From positions 84,037-148,036 of the forward strand of contig JBMOKU010000073.1 in the NCBI GenBank assembly GCA_049324315.1: a stretch of DNA of 64,000 nucleotides, written 5' to 3'. The notes under the pieces are model-generated. The model saw only the letters and a list, made by a program, of their open reading frames with translations, was not told where the DNA came from and did no database searches. Positions 43,653-52,986 of the stretch are shown here, one piece after another. The stretch comes from JBMOKU01 sp049324315 (GTDB taxonomy: Bacteria > Bacillota > Clostridia > Peptostreptococcales > Thermotaleaceae). A program made the position numbers and the translations under genes. Within the stretch, counting starts at the first letter, position 1, and every line of letters starts with the position of its first letter.

Positions 43653-44849
43653 CTATGCGGATTGTGGCACTTGATCCGCTTCTAGATGAAATTCTTCGTG
43701 AATGATGAGTTCAACCAATTCTTCTCCACCACCGTGAATGTTTCCAACGCCAAAGATGGTTCTGTTTATAAGATAATCCTTAATTAACATATAAACCTCG
43801 TGGGGAGACAAGCCTTCAGCATTTATGTATTTCTGTGGAGATATTATTTTCGCATTAACTCCTTCGGTAATTGGCTTCACTGACTCACCCATTGCAACGA
43901 GAATATCAATATTCATATTTGGTAAAACATCTTCTGCCATCTGTAATGTTCTATCAACTCTATCCGGTCTGCAATTTACAATTACCATGGGGTTTTCCGT
44001 TGGATATCCCATAGTGGTTATATGCTTCCAAATCATTAGTGTGGAATTTGGATCATTGGCAGCAAAGGCATTGACAAAATATGTTGGGCTTTCGTCGTCT
44101 AATGGATGTATCATTAAGGCTCCCGGATCAGGATTAGCGTTTAGAATCCCCATCAACGCAGTACCTCTGTCAATGTTTAGCGCTTTAGCTACAGCTAGGG
44201 CGATAGCAATGTTTTCTGGAAAAATTATGTATCTAAACTTTTCCAGATAACCATCCGGGATTTCTTTTTCATTTGCAATAATTATCCGGCTGTTTCTTTT
44301 CTTCGCCTCTTGCGTAAAATAATCATTATAACTGCTATTAGCAACAATAAGGGTTCCGTTTTTTGGAATTGTAGCTGTAAAGGACTCTGCAATAAAGTCC
44401 AAAGTCGGACCACACAAATCCATATGGTCCTCACGAACATTAACAATAACTCCTATATTTGCTTTAACAAGCTTCTCCTGAAACGTAATCTGGTAATCGG
44501 GATTTACGGCCATACACTCTGTTACCAATGCAGATGTACCAAGCTTGGCTATTTTTTTAATGACCTTTTTTTGTTCTATAATATTTGGACCTAGACGGCC
44601 TCGTTTGATTGGTTCTTCTTCTTCCTTATCCCAATAAATAATTCTCGCACTGGTTCCCGTCGTTTTCCCGACAACCTTAACCCCTGCTTCCTTTAAGATA
44701 CCGGTAATTAGTCTTGTCGCAGTTGATTTACCTCTTGTGCCGTTTACATTTATTCTAAGATCGATACGGTTTAAGTTTTTATTATGTTTTATTTGTTCAT
44801 AAACACCTAGGCTAAAAACAAAAATAATAAGCGCTATAGCAAACTGCAA
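43653..44849 (-). CDS. capB: poly-gamma-glutamate synthase ligase subunit CapB/PgsB
   Basis: Protein of 398 residues: an N-terminal hydrophobic anchor (QFAIALIIFVFSLGVY) and a Mur-ligase-like amide ligase domain with NVNGTRGKSTATRLI (ATP loop), GKTTGTSA, VTECMAVNPDYQ and NVREDHMDLCG. It activates glutamate with ATP and adds it through the gamma-carboxyl. TTG start behind AAAGGAG. First gene of the operon. The polymer may be a capsule, a biofilm component or released. Confidence 0.95.
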   Translation of the reverse strand: MQFAIALIIFVFSLGVYEQIKHNKNLNRIDLRINVNGTRGKSTATRLITGILKEAGVKVVGKTTGTSARIIYWDKEEEEPIKRGRLGPNIIEQKKVIKKIAKLGTSALVTECMAVNPDYQITFQEKLVKANIGVIVNVREDHMDLCGPTLDFIAESFTATIPKNGTLIVANSSYNDYFTQEAKKRNSRIIIANEKEIPDGYLEKFRYIIFPENIAIALAVAKALNIDRGTALMGILNANPDPGALMIHPLDDESPTYFVNAFAANDPNSTLMIWKHITTMGYPTENPMVIVNCRPDRVDRTLQMAEDVLPNMNIDILVAMGESVKPITEGVNAKIISPQKYINAEGLSPHEVYMLIKDYLINRTIFGVGNIHGGGEELVELIIHEEFHLEADQVPQSA

Positions 44850-45202
44850 AATTTATCCGCTCCTTTCTTTAAAGAGAATCGATTACGTTTGTTTCCACGC
44901 TTTGTGTCCTAACCTTTTAGACAGTCTGCCAAATATTCATTTATCAAGAAAAGCTTGTCCACCTTTGAACGAATATCATGAAATATGCCTAACCGACGCA
45001 CCCCCTTTGTAGATAATTATACAGAGTAAAGATGAATAAACATTTTCCAAAACTAGAACTTTCATTGCAAAATTGTTAATAATTGTTAACACCAATTCTG
45101 AAAGCAGTCGTTAGATAATACAAAAATACCAACAGTTTCCGAAAAGTGTGCTTCGGAACCGTTGGCATTTTATCAGCTGATTCATTCCCTGTGATTGGCG
45201 AC
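44850..45202. other. cap operon upstream region
   Basis: It holds a TATAAT on the minus strand near 45016-45021 as a possible cap promoter, then a long leader with AAAGGGGGTG near 45000 and a short 30-codon GTG frame behind it that I cannot support as a gene. The terminator of the next gene lies at 45129-45165. Confidence 0.35.
45129..45165 (-). terminator. intrinsic terminator of the alpha/beta hydrolase gene
   Basis: CCAACAGTTTCCGAA pairs with TTCGGAACCGTTGG (one bulge), followed on the minus strand by TATTTTTG. Confidence 0.65.
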
Positions 45203-46273
45203 TTATTTTATTCTATTCAAAAAATCTACCATAATTTGTATAAATTCATCCGGATGCTCAAAATGAATATCATGTCCGGATTTTATCGTTATCATCTCGT
45301 TTCCTTTAATCAGGCTGTGTACCTTTTCGGCATCCTCATCACTGTTAGCTGCATAAAGCACGCCATCCTCGCCATATAATGTGGCTGCTTTAATATATAC
45401 AGAAGGAGAGTCTATCTTGGACAAAGTTTCTTCCTGATCAAATCCTTCAAACCATGAACCTGTATAAAAAGTCTCTGAAAAGTCCAGATCAAAGTCATCC
45501 AAATAAAGTGTACCATGAATCCATCTATATGGTATGTACCATAATTTCAACGGCTCTCCCGGATGTTCTGCCCGATACTTCCTTGTACTCGCTACAGTAA
45601 GTTTTCTCAAATCACCAAACAATCCCCATAAATAACTGTTTTCCATATAGTACACTACATAATCATCCGTTTTTGTTTGATTTCTAAAGTTATGTACTAT
45701 TTCAAAGCTCTCACGCCACGCAAACGTATTCTGCATTTCTTCTGGCTCTACACTAAAAAATGGTGGATCCTCTAAAACAATCCCCAATACATCTTCCGGT
45801 GCATTGGCTGCAATCCATGCTGCTAAAATACCACCAGAAGAATGACCTGATACCACGCTCGGTTCACCAATGACATTTTCAATAAACCAAACAAAATCCT
45901 GCCCCATAGCAACACCCGTATACTTTGAAGAGTCATGGCTGGATTCTCCATGTCCATGACAATCAATTGCATATACGTGATAATATTCAGCCAGCCCCGG
46001 AAGAACTCTTGAATAATCTTCCCATTCCATAGACTGCCCGTGTATTAACAGAAGAGCTGGCCCATTATTTGGTCCTTCAGCATAATTCAGTACGGTTCCA
46101 TCATCAAGGGTTACCTGTTTTTCTTTATAGCCCGCGCTATATGTTTTCGCTAATGGTTTTTTATCATAATTCATATTCTGATAAGCATAAATGCCAAGAG
46201 CGCTTGCAGCAACTACAATGATGATAACCAGCACAAGCAAAAATATTTTCAGCACTTTAGATTTCTTCTTCTT
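45203..46273 (-). CDS. membrane-anchored alpha/beta hydrolase
   Basis: Protein of 356 residues with an N-terminal helix (KIFLLVLVIIIVVAASALGI) and an alpha/beta hydrolase domain: LLIHGQSMEWEDYS (oxyanion side), AIDCHGHGES, nucleophile VSGHSSGGIL and terminal GHDIHFEHP with the catalytic His. An extracytoplasmic esterase or amidase; substrate unknown. The Met at 46273 has AGGA 9 nt upstream, and a frame from 46315 has no site. Monocistronic. Confidence 0.8.
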   Translation of the reverse strand, partial: KKKKSKVLKIFLLVLVIIIVVAASALGIYAYQNMNYDKKPLAKTYSAGYKEKQVTLDDGTVLNYAEGPNNGPALLLIHGQSMEWEDYSRVLPGLAEYYHVYAIDCHGHGESSHDSSKYTGVAMGQDFVWFIENVIGEPSVVSGHSSGGILAAWIAANAPEDVLGIVLEDPPFFSVEPEEMQNTFAWRESFEIVHNFRNQTKTDDYVVYYMENSYLWGLFGDLRKLTVASTRKYRAEHPGEPLKLWYIPYRWIHGTLYLDDFDLDFSETFYTGSWFEGFDQEETLSKIDSPSVYIKAATLYGEDGVLYAANSDEDAEKVHSLIKGNEMITIKSGHDIHFEHPDEFIQIMVDFLNRIK

Positions 46274-46403
46274 CATCGCCTTTTGTCCTATATCTCTTTC
46301 TTCTTTATTTCTCATTTAATCAAAATCAATTAGCAATTCTCAAATAGCAAGAAGCAGCAACCCCATCCCTCTGCTTTCGTGCAGTAGATTTTACACCGGA
46401 GTT

Positions 46404-46817
46404 TCAATACCCGTCTCTGTTGACTTTCAACAGAATAAGTTCTTTTAAGCCCCAGGCCACTACGGCATAAACGATCATTCCAATTATGGTAGCAGGCTCA
46501 AAAACAGATCTTGCAGCAAGTCCATTGACTACAAAAGAATTGAAAATTCCAGAAAAAGGTGCTGTAAAGATATCCGTTATGGAATACAAAAATGCCACAA
46601 ATTCATTATGGGGATTTGCACCGAGAAGCTTGAACACGAAACGGAATGCAAGCAACACTTCAACGACACCAAGGATATAGTTTATGGTATTTCTACTTTT
46701 GACAAACCATAAAGGTATTTTAGCATTTTCATGGCCTTTGGTTTCCGAGCGATATAGACTTTTCGATTTAACCTTATTGTCTTTTTGTTTGTTGTCATTA
46801 TTATTCAAATCGCTCAT
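46404..46817 (-). CDS. YggT-like membrane protein
   Basis: Protein of 137 residues: a polar N-terminal third (NNNDNKQKDNKVKSKS), then three hydrophobic segments (INYILGVVEVLLAFRFVFKL, FLYSITDIFTAPFSGIF, IIGMIVYAVVAWGLKELILL). The pattern is that of YggT-related proteins of unknown function. The Met at 46817 follows GGAG at 7 nt. Confidence 0.65.
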   Translation of the reverse strand: MSDLNNNDNKQKDNKVKSKSLYRSETKGHENAKIPLWFVKSRNTINYILGVVEVLLAFRFVFKLLGANPHNEFVAFLYSITDIFTAPFSGIFNSFVVNGLAARSVFEPATIIGMIVYAVVAWGLKELILLKVNRDGY

Positions 46818-46914
46818 ACGATTACTCCTTATTGATATCCTTTCATTTAGTCTTTTCATTTGGGAGAAAATTATGCTGCTAAAATCACAGGGACATACAC
46901 AATCAAAAATCGAA

Positions 46915-46966
46915 GAGACAGGTCCCTTGATTTAAATAATCACAAGTAAATCAAGGTGCCTGTCTC
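46915..46966. repeat. palindromic repeat containing an ACAGGTCCCTTGA word
   Basis: Two 20-nt arms (46915-46934 and 46947-46966) pair with two mismatches. The word GACAGGTCCCTT recurs near 63865, and related GGGACAAGGG and CCTGTCCC words occur near 11660, 51785 and 54587. It looks like a dispersed hairpin repeat. Confidence 0.5.
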
Positions 46967-47071
46967 CATGATTTGTCCGTACTCAATTTCAGAACGATCC
47001 ATCCGACGGATAATCCATTTTAAATATCATAAACTACTATCTTTTCAATCAGCTTAAAGTATAAATCTCCA

Positions 47072-48256
47072 TTAAAATTTCAGTACTTCTCGAATCTCAA
47101 CAAAGCTTTTAATTACATAATCCAAATCCTCTACTGTATGGGCAGCGGATACTTGTGTTCGTATCCTTGCTTTTCCTAAAGGAACAACGGGATAGGAAAA
47201 GGCAGTGGCATAGATACCTTTCTCCAGCAGCATACTGGACATCTTTTGTGCAATGTTCGCATCTCCTACGATAATAGGTACAATGGAATGGATTCCTTCG
47301 GGAATGCTAAACTCTGCCTTCTTTAAGCCTTCTCGATAATACTGTGTATTATAAGCGAGCTTATCCCTTAAATGAGTGGACTCCGTCAAAAGCTCTAAAG
47401 TTTTTATGGCAGCAGCCGTAATGGAAGGTGCAAGGGTATTGGAAAAAAGATAGGGACGAGATCTCTGTCGCAAAAGATCGATGATCTCCTTTCTTCCACT
47501 AACGTATCCACCACTGGCTCCTCCCAACGCTTTCCCCAATGTCCCGGTAATAACATCTACCCGACCCATTACGCCGCAATGCTCGTGGGTTCCTCTTCCC
47601 TTTTCTCCCACAAAGCCGACGGCATGGCTGTCGTCTACCATAACCAGGGCATTGTACCGATCCGCCAGGTCACAAATGCTCTTTAAGTCCGCAATAAATC
47701 CATCCATGGAAAATACACCATCTGTTACAATCAGACGGAACCTGCTATTCTGTGCTTCCTTAAGCTTTTCCTCCAGGTCTTTCATATCATTATTCTTATA
47801 CCGGTATCGCGCTGCTTTGCATAACCTGACACCATCAATAATGCTGGCATGGTTTAGTTCATCCGTGATGACCGCATCCTGATCTGAAAGCAGTACCTCA
47901 AATATACCACCATTGGCATCAAAGCAGGAGGAATATAAAATCGTATCATCCGTATCTAAAAATTGGGATATTTTCGTTTCCAGTTGCTTATGGATTTCCT
48001 GGGTACCACAAATAAATCGTACCGAAGATAGACCATACCCCCACTTGTCGAAGCTGTCTTTTGCAGCTTTAATGATCTCCAGATGGTCCGCCAATCCCAA
48101 ATAATTATTGGCACACATATTCAAGACGTTTTCGCGACCTACAATATTGACTCGGGCACTTTGCTGGCCTGAGAGGATTCTTTCTTCCTTCCACAATCCG
48201 CTTTTATGAATCTTTTGCAGTTCTGATTGAATGAAATTCAAATGTTCTGCGTTCAT
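47072..48256 (-). CDS. kbl: glycine C-acetyltransferase (2-amino-3-ketobutyrate CoA ligase)
   Basis: Protein of 394 residues, the standard Kbl length. It has NMCANNYLGLADH, YSSCFDANGGIFEVLL, VDDSHAVGFVGEKGRGTHEH and the PLP lysine in TLGKALGGASGGYV. It cleaves 2-amino-3-oxobutyrate with CoA to glycine and acetyl-CoA. It follows tdh by 31 nt, completing the two-step threonine-to-glycine route. GAGGAG precedes the ATG. Confidence 0.95.
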   Translation of the reverse strand: MNAEHLNFIQSELQKIHKSGLWKEERILSGQQSARVNIVGRENVLNMCANNYLGLADHLEIIKAAKDSFDKWGYGLSSVRFICGTQEIHKQLETKISQFLDTDDTILYSSCFDANGGIFEVLLSDQDAVITDELNHASIIDGVRLCKAARYRYKNNDMKDLEEKLKEAQNSRFRLIVTDGVFSMDGFIADLKSICDLADRYNALVMVDDSHAVGFVGEKGRGTHEHCGVMGRVDVITGTLGKALGGASGGYVSGRKEIIDLLRQRSRPYLFSNTLAPSITAAAIKTLELLTESTHLRDKLAYNTQYYREGLKKAEFSIPEGIHSIVPIIVGDANIAQKMSSMLLEKGIYATAFSYPVVPLGKARIRTQVSAAHTVEDLDYVIKSFVEIREVLKF

Positions 48257-48287
48257 TTTCCCACTCCTCTATTTCGAATTCTACGCT

Positions 48288-49331
48288 CTAATCAACCCAA
48301 TTAAGTACTACTTTTCCTGAATTGCCCGATGACATTACTTCAAAGCCCTTTTCGAACTCGTCATATCGGAACCGATGGGTGATGATAGGAGAAATATCCA
48401 GTCCTGACTGCAGCATTACCGTCATCTTGTACCAAGTCTCATACATCTCCCTGCCGTAAATTCCTTTTATCGTAAGGCCATTAAATACAATTTTATCCCA
48501 ATCGATGGTTGTTTCAGGTTGTTGAATTCCCAGCAGTGCAATCTTTCCTCCATGGGACATACTATCCACTAAATCTTGGAAGGCCTTGGCATTTCCCGAC
48601 ATCTCTAACCCTACATCGAATCCCTCTTTCATCCCCAGTGATTTCATGGCACTCTGGATAGAATCCTTTCTTATGTCTAACGCAAGTGTTGCCCCCATCT
48701 TTTTTGCCAGTTCCAGACGATATGGATTTACGTCAGTAATAACGACGTGTCTCGCACCCGCATGCTTTGCTACTGCAGCAGCCATGATCCCAATCGGGCC
48801 TGCACCTGTGATAAGGACATCTTCTCCCAACACATTAAATGCAAGGGCTGTATGAACTGCATTTCCAAAAGGATCAAAGCAGCTTAACAGGTCAGTAGAA
48901 ATTGAGGGGTCACAATGCCATACGTTGGTAACTGGGATTGCAAGGTATTCAGCAAAAGCACCTTGGCGATTGACGCCTACACCGCTGGTTTTGTTGCATA
49001 GATGGCGTCTTCCTGCAAGGCAATTTCTGCATGTACCGCAGACCAAATGCCCTTCTCCGGACACTAAGTCACCAGGCTTAAAATCGGAAACATTGCTGCC
49101 AACCGCTTCCACTGTACCTACAAATTCATGGCCTATAACCATAGGTGTAGGAATGGTTTTTTGTGCCCATGCATCCCAATGATAGATATGAACATCAGTC
49201 CCGCAAATGGATGTCTTTTGAATTTTAATGAGAACATCATTGATGCCGATTTCCGGAACAGGCACTTCCTCCAGCCATAATCCTGGCTTCGCATACTTTT
49301 TGACAAGCGCTTTCATTTTTTTTGTTTGCAT
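48288..49331 (-). CDS. tdh: L-threonine 3-dehydrogenase, zinc MDR type
   Basis: Protein of 347 residues. It has the catalytic zinc motif SICGTDVHIYHWDAW and GHEFVGTVEAVG, the four-Cys structural zinc loop CGTCRNCLAGRRHLC, and the NAD-binding ITGAGPIGIMAA. It oxidises threonine to 2-amino-3-oxobutyrate for Kbl. AAGGGGGAATG precedes the ATG. Divergent from an XRE-cupin regulator with 336 nt between them. Confidence 0.95.
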   Translation of the reverse strand: MQTKKMKALVKKYAKPGLWLEEVPVPEIGINDVLIKIQKTSICGTDVHIYHWDAWAQKTIPTPMVIGHEFVGTVEAVGSNVSDFKPGDLVSGEGHLVCGTCRNCLAGRRHLCNKTSGVGVNRQGAFAEYLAIPVTNVWHCDPSISTDLLSCFDPFGNAVHTALAFNVLGEDVLITGAGPIGIMAAAVAKHAGARHVVITDVNPYRLELAKKMGATLALDIRKDSIQSAMKSLGMKEGFDVGLEMSGNAKAFQDLVDSMSHGGKIALLGIQQPETTIDWDKIVFNGLTIKGIYGREMYETWYKMTVMLQSGLDISPIITHRFRYDEFEKGFEVMSSGNSGKVVLNWVD

Positions 49332-49667
49332 TTTTTCATTCCCCCTTAAAAATTAATATACCATCAGCTTTTATTTCAACCTATTCACAAATTACTTATT
49401 TTATTTATAAGAACCTATGCAGATATACTCCATATATTTACTAGCTAGGCTCCACAAGGCCCCCGCAGTTCTTTATATAGAACGTATTGTTCATTATATT
49501 AAATCAACACAATTCTATTTCATCTTTATTTGATTGTCAATCTTTTTTCTATTTATTAAACATATTGTTTAATTTATTGGATAATATACAACCGTTCCTT
49601 CAACCTCCATTATTGATTGCATATAGAATTAATTATATAATGAAGATGTGAAAGGGGAATCTATCAG
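49332..49667. promoter_or_regulatory. divergent tdh / XRE-cupin control region
   Basis: 336 nt without coding sequence. It carries two related palindromes: GAACGTATTGTTC (49480-49492) and TTAAACATATTGTTTAA (49556-49572). The core AACRTATTGTT is shared, as expected for one dimeric regulator binding two sites. Confidence 0.5.
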
Positions 49668-50228
49668 ATGGATATGAATCAACCGCCTATCATTGGCTTA
49701 AATATTTTAAATTACCGTAAACAAAAAAATATGAGTATGGACGAGTTGTCCAAACGCTCCGGAGTATCAAAGTCCATGCTTTCTCAAATCGAACAGGAGA
49801 AAACAAATCCTACCGTTGTTACCGTATGGAAAATCGCTCGAGCACTTGACATCTCTTTGGAGGAACTGCTGCAAACAAGTGGTGATCATCAAATTGAAGT
49901 TTTGCGCCGGGAGGATGCCCCAGTCATTTTTTCAGATGATCGTTCCTGCATTATTCGCGTAAACTCACCCATCCATATGGCGGACAACTTTGAGCTATAT
50001 CATATGACTTTCAAGCCCCATGGAAAACACTGCTCACGGCCTCATTTCCCAAAGTCTGAAGAATTCTTAACGGTTATCAACGGACAATTTCGAGTTTCTT
50101 CAGGAAATCATTCCACCGCCCTAAATCAAGGTGATACCAGCCGTTATCGGGCGGACCAAAACCACTGCATTGAGAACCTCAGTGATAGTGAGGCCACCGT
50201 ATATTTGGTAGTCTGGTTTCCAAAATAG
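49668..50228 (+). CDS. XRE-family regulator with C-terminal cupin domain
   Basis: Protein of 186 residues. Residues 10-65 form the helix-turn-helix (NMSMDELSKRSGVSKSMLSQ), and residues 105-186 form a cupin barrel (HFPKSEEFLTVINGQF, YRADQNHCIENLSD). Such regulators often govern amino-acid use genes and sense small ligands in the cupin. It lies between tdh-kbl and an aminotransferase gene, so threonine/glycine metabolism is the likely target. GAAAGGGG precedes the ATG. Confidence 0.88.
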   Translation: MDMNQPPIIGLNILNYRKQKNMSMDELSKRSGVSKSMLSQIEQEKTNPTVVTVWKIARALDISLEELLQTSGDHQIEVLRREDAPVIFSDDRSCIIRVNSPIHMADNFELYHMTFKPHGKHCSRPHFPKSEEFLTVINGQFRVSSGNHSTALNQGDTSRYRADQNHCIENLSDSEATVYLVVWFPK

Positions 50229-50337
50229 AGTCGCAATTGAAGGGAATATAAATTAATGATAAAATAATACTGGGTATACCAAGAAAACGGTATCCTAGAA
50301 TACAATAAAAATACTTTTAAGAAGAGGGGATTTATTA

Positions 50338-51654
50338 ATGAGCAAACCAATTCTATCAGATCACTTCCAATCAAGGAAGCCATCATCCGTTCGACTGGCA
50401 CAAATGAAATATGAGGAACGTAAAGTCAAACCCGAGGCTGTAATCAATGTAGGCATCGGCAACGTTTCACTCCCCACAAATCCGGCTATGCAGAAAAGGA
50501 TGTTTGCACTTGATGCACCTGAAAGCCCATTCGCAAAGGGTGTTGTGAGGTATTCAACTACTGCTGGTTATACAGAGTGTCAAGATGCGTTTAAAAACAT
50601 CCTTACGTGCGAAGGTTTCGATACGAGCAAATTGTTCGTTCAGATAACTGACGGCGGATCTGCTTCTATGGAATTGCTTTTAATAGGTGTATGTGGAGCT
50701 GCAGGTACTGGCGACAAGCCCCTTATGATGATCGATCCGGCCTATACCAATTACATTTCTTTTGCAGAGAGAATCGGACGTAAAACAGTTACAGTAAAGC
50801 GTAATTTAGGAGAAGACGGCAAGTACAACCTTCCAGAGCTGAATAAAATCGAAGAGGCCATTAAAACACATAATCCTGGGGCACTTCTTGTCATACCTTA
50901 TGACAATCCTACAGGACAGTACTACGATTACGAAACCCTTAAAGAACTAGCTAGATTGTGCGTAAAATATAACATGTGGATGATCAGCGATGAAGCTTAT
51001 CGTGAACTCTATTATGTAGAAGACAGCAAGCTTGTGAGTATCTGGGGAGTCACCGACGCAGATGTACCTGGCATCGAAGGCAGAAGAATTAGTATCGAAA
51101 CTGCGTCAAAGGTATGGAATGCTTGTGGTTTAAGAATCGGTGCTTTGATTACGGACAACGCTGAATTCAACAACCGTTCCGTAGCTGAATATACTGCAAA
51201 CCTTTGCGCTAATGTAATCGGACAGTACATATTCGGCGCACTGGCACATGAAAGCAAGGAACAAATTGCCGAATGGTGCAAGAATATTCGAGAATACTAC
51301 AGAGAGCAAATAGTGAATGTGTATAACGGCCTGAAGGAACAGGAACCTGGTTTGATTGTTTCCAGCCCTGACGCATCCATTTACTCAGTAATTGATGTTA
51401 GAAATGTAGTAAAACCTGGATTTGATGCAGTTGACTTCGTTTTGTACTGTGCACAGGAAGGATCTGTTAACATCGACGGAGTTGAAACAACGCTTCTGGT
51501 AGCACCGATGAAGGGATTCTATGATATTGCAGCAGGTGAGGAAAATCCAGGAAGCACACAATTCCGAATTTCATTCGTAGAAACCCCTGAAAACATGGCA
51601 AAGATTCCTGAATTGTTTGTTAAACTTTTAAGACAGTTTGAAGCGCAAAGATAG
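50338..51654 (+). CDS. class I/II pyridoxal phosphate aminotransferase
   Basis: Protein of 438 residues with VGIGNVSLPTNPAMQKRM, IPYDNPTGQYYDYETLKEL, MISDEAYRELYY and the PLP lysine in ETASKVWNACGLRIG. The fold is aspartate-aminotransferase-like; specificity is not readable. GAGGGG lies before the ATG. It follows the XRE-cupin gene by 109 nt on the same strand and may be co-regulated with it. Confidence 0.88.
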   Translation: MSKPILSDHFQSRKPSSVRLAQMKYEERKVKPEAVINVGIGNVSLPTNPAMQKRMFALDAPESPFAKGVVRYSTTAGYTECQDAFKNILTCEGFDTSKLFVQITDGGSASMELLLIGVCGAAGTGDKPLMMIDPAYTNYISFAERIGRKTVTVKRNLGEDGKYNLPELNKIEEAIKTHNPGALLVIPYDNPTGQYYDYETLKELARLCVKYNMWMISDEAYRELYYVEDSKLVSIWGVTDADVPGIEGRRISIETASKVWNACGLRIGALITDNAEFNNRSVAEYTANLCANVIGQYIFGALAHESKEQIAEWCKNIREYYREQIVNVYNGLKEQEPGLIVSSPDASIYSVIDVRNVVKPGFDAVDFVLYCAQEGSVNIDGVETTLLVAPMKGFYDIAAGEENPGSTQFRISFVETPENMAKIPELFVKLLRQFEAQR

Positions 51655-51687
51655 GGCATAGTACATATGGCCCCAGTTTGAATCATG

Positions 51688-51708
51688 ACCGCCAGCTAAG
51701 CTGGCGGT
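51688..51708 (+). terminator. intrinsic terminator of the aminotransferase gene
   Basis: 10-bp stem ACCGCCAGCT / AGCTGGCGGT followed by TTGCTTTT. The CAGCTAAGCTGGCGG core recurs at about 54563-54577. Confidence 0.8.
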
Positions 51709-51840
51709 TTGCTTTTGCCCTGCAAGGGTATGTTACCTCCTTTATCCCTTTGCTGCTTTAAGGTACAAAGACCAGCTTTCAATGGGAGACAGGGGAACTG
51801 CCCCCGTCACTTAAGGACCGTCCCCACTTGCTTCACCATA

Positions 51841-52155
51841 TCAATTATTCACAAATATCATTATCGCCATTCCTATCACAATGGTAGTTAATACGTTTTT
51901 CGTTTTATAGGCAATAAATGCAGCAATAATTCCTGCTATAAGATAACTATTATTGAATGATATATTCAGATACCCCTTCGGTAGTAAAATAGCTGGAGTT
52001 ATTAGGGCCGTTAAGAATGCTGTCGGTACATGTTTCAACCACTTCTCCAGCCAAGCTGGTATTCCCGTGCTGGTAAAGACAACCTGTGCGCCTATGCGGG
52101 TAATGAAGGTTACCACAGCCATACCTATGATAATAGAAATTAGTTTAACATTCAT
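51841..52155 (-). CDS. azlD: AzlD-family branched-chain amino acid exporter subunit
   Basis: Protein of 104 residues with three to four hydrophobic segments (LISIIIGMAVVTFITRIGAQ, HVPTAFLTALITPAILLP). It pairs with AzlC to export branched-chain amino acids or analogues. The Met at 52155 follows AAAGGGG; the longer TTG frame to 52173 is less likely. It overlaps azlC by 11 nt. Confidence 0.85.
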   Translation of the reverse strand: MNVKLISIIIGMAVVTFITRIGAQVVFTSTGIPAWLEKWLKHVPTAFLTALITPAILLPKGYLNISFNNSYLIAGIIAAFIAYKTKNVLTTIVIGMAIMIFVNN

Positions 52156-52870
52156 TTCTTTTTCCCCTTTCAATTAGTCCTCCAACAACACTTGCAGCAA
52201 CAGCAGCTAGGATAATGTACCACTTACCAGGCAGATACAAAGCCCCCAAAACAGCTGTCATAGCAGAGACTAAGGCTACAATCAGAGCCGTCCGATTAAT
52301 CAGACGAGGTATTAGCAAAACTAGAAACGTTAAGGGTATGACAAAATCAAGTCCCCATTCCAAGGGGTTAGGTATACTATGATAAAGTGCTGCTCCTAGA
52401 AAAGTAGAAGAAGCCCATATGATGTATAAAAAATAGCTCGCTCCCAACTGATAATACGGGTCATAGCCCTTTTTTTCAGTCCGATTGATGGTCAATGCAT
52501 AGCTTTCATCCGTCATACTAAAGCCTAAGAAATACTGTAGGATTCGAGGCTGCTTAAAAAGATACGATGATAGGGATGCGCCCATTAACAAGTGGCGCAG
52601 GTTAATTAAGAGAGTAGTAAAGACAATTACTCCCCAATTGGTAATACCGGAATTAATCATAGCAATGGCCATAAACTGGGCTGCTCCGGCAAAGACGATC
52701 ATAGACATAAAGGTTATTTCAAAAGCTGAAAAGCCTGCGGTAATGCCCATGATGCCACAGGTCAATCCAAAGGGAATAATTCCTGCGGTAATGGGTAAGC
52801 AGTCTTTTAATACTTCTTTCAAGATAGCTGTGTTCCAATTTCGCAACGTGTAAGATGTATTTTTATCCAC
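52145..52870 (-). CDS. azlC: AzlC-family branched-chain amino acid exporter subunit
   Basis: Protein of about 241 residues with CLPITAGIIPFGLTCGIMGI, FAGAAQFMAIAMINSG and LINLRHLLMGASLSSYL, typical of AzlC. The start is unclear: AAAGGAG is followed directly by TTG (52882), while GTG at 52870 has 12 nt spacing and is preferred. It is divergent from a MocR regulator whose inverted-repeat operator lies between them. Confidence 0.88.
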   Translation of the reverse strand: MDKNTSYTLRNWNTAILKEVLKDCLPITAGIIPFGLTCGIMGITAGFSAFEITFMSMIVFAGAAQFMAIAMINSGITNWGVIVFTTLLINLRHLLMGASLSSYLFKQPRILQYFLGFSMTDESYALTINRTEKKGYDPYYQLGASYFLYIIWASSTFLGAALYHSIPNPLEWGLDFVIPLTFLVLLIPRLINRTALIVALVSAMTAVLGALYLPGKWYIILAAVAASVVGGLIERGKRNEC

Positions 52871-52929
52871 CAGAGATTCCAACTCCTTTCATTTTTTCTA
52901 TTATAATTTAGGAGGAAATACCGGGTAAA

Positions 52930-52964
52930 TATCCAATTATACTATTATTAAGTGAAATTGGATA
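52930..52964. promoter_or_regulatory. inverted-repeat operator between azlC and the MocR gene
   Basis: TATCCAATT (52930-52938) and AATTGGATA (52956-52964), perfect 9-nt arms 17 nt apart, centred in the divergent promoter region. A likely site for the adjacent regulator. Confidence 0.6.
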
Positions 52965-52986
52965 CCAAAGGAGTGGAAATCGGAAA

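Noticed and set aside
44850..45127. Short GTG frame of about 30 codons before capB
   Set aside because: The start is jammed against the ribosome binding site, and no homology is recognisable.
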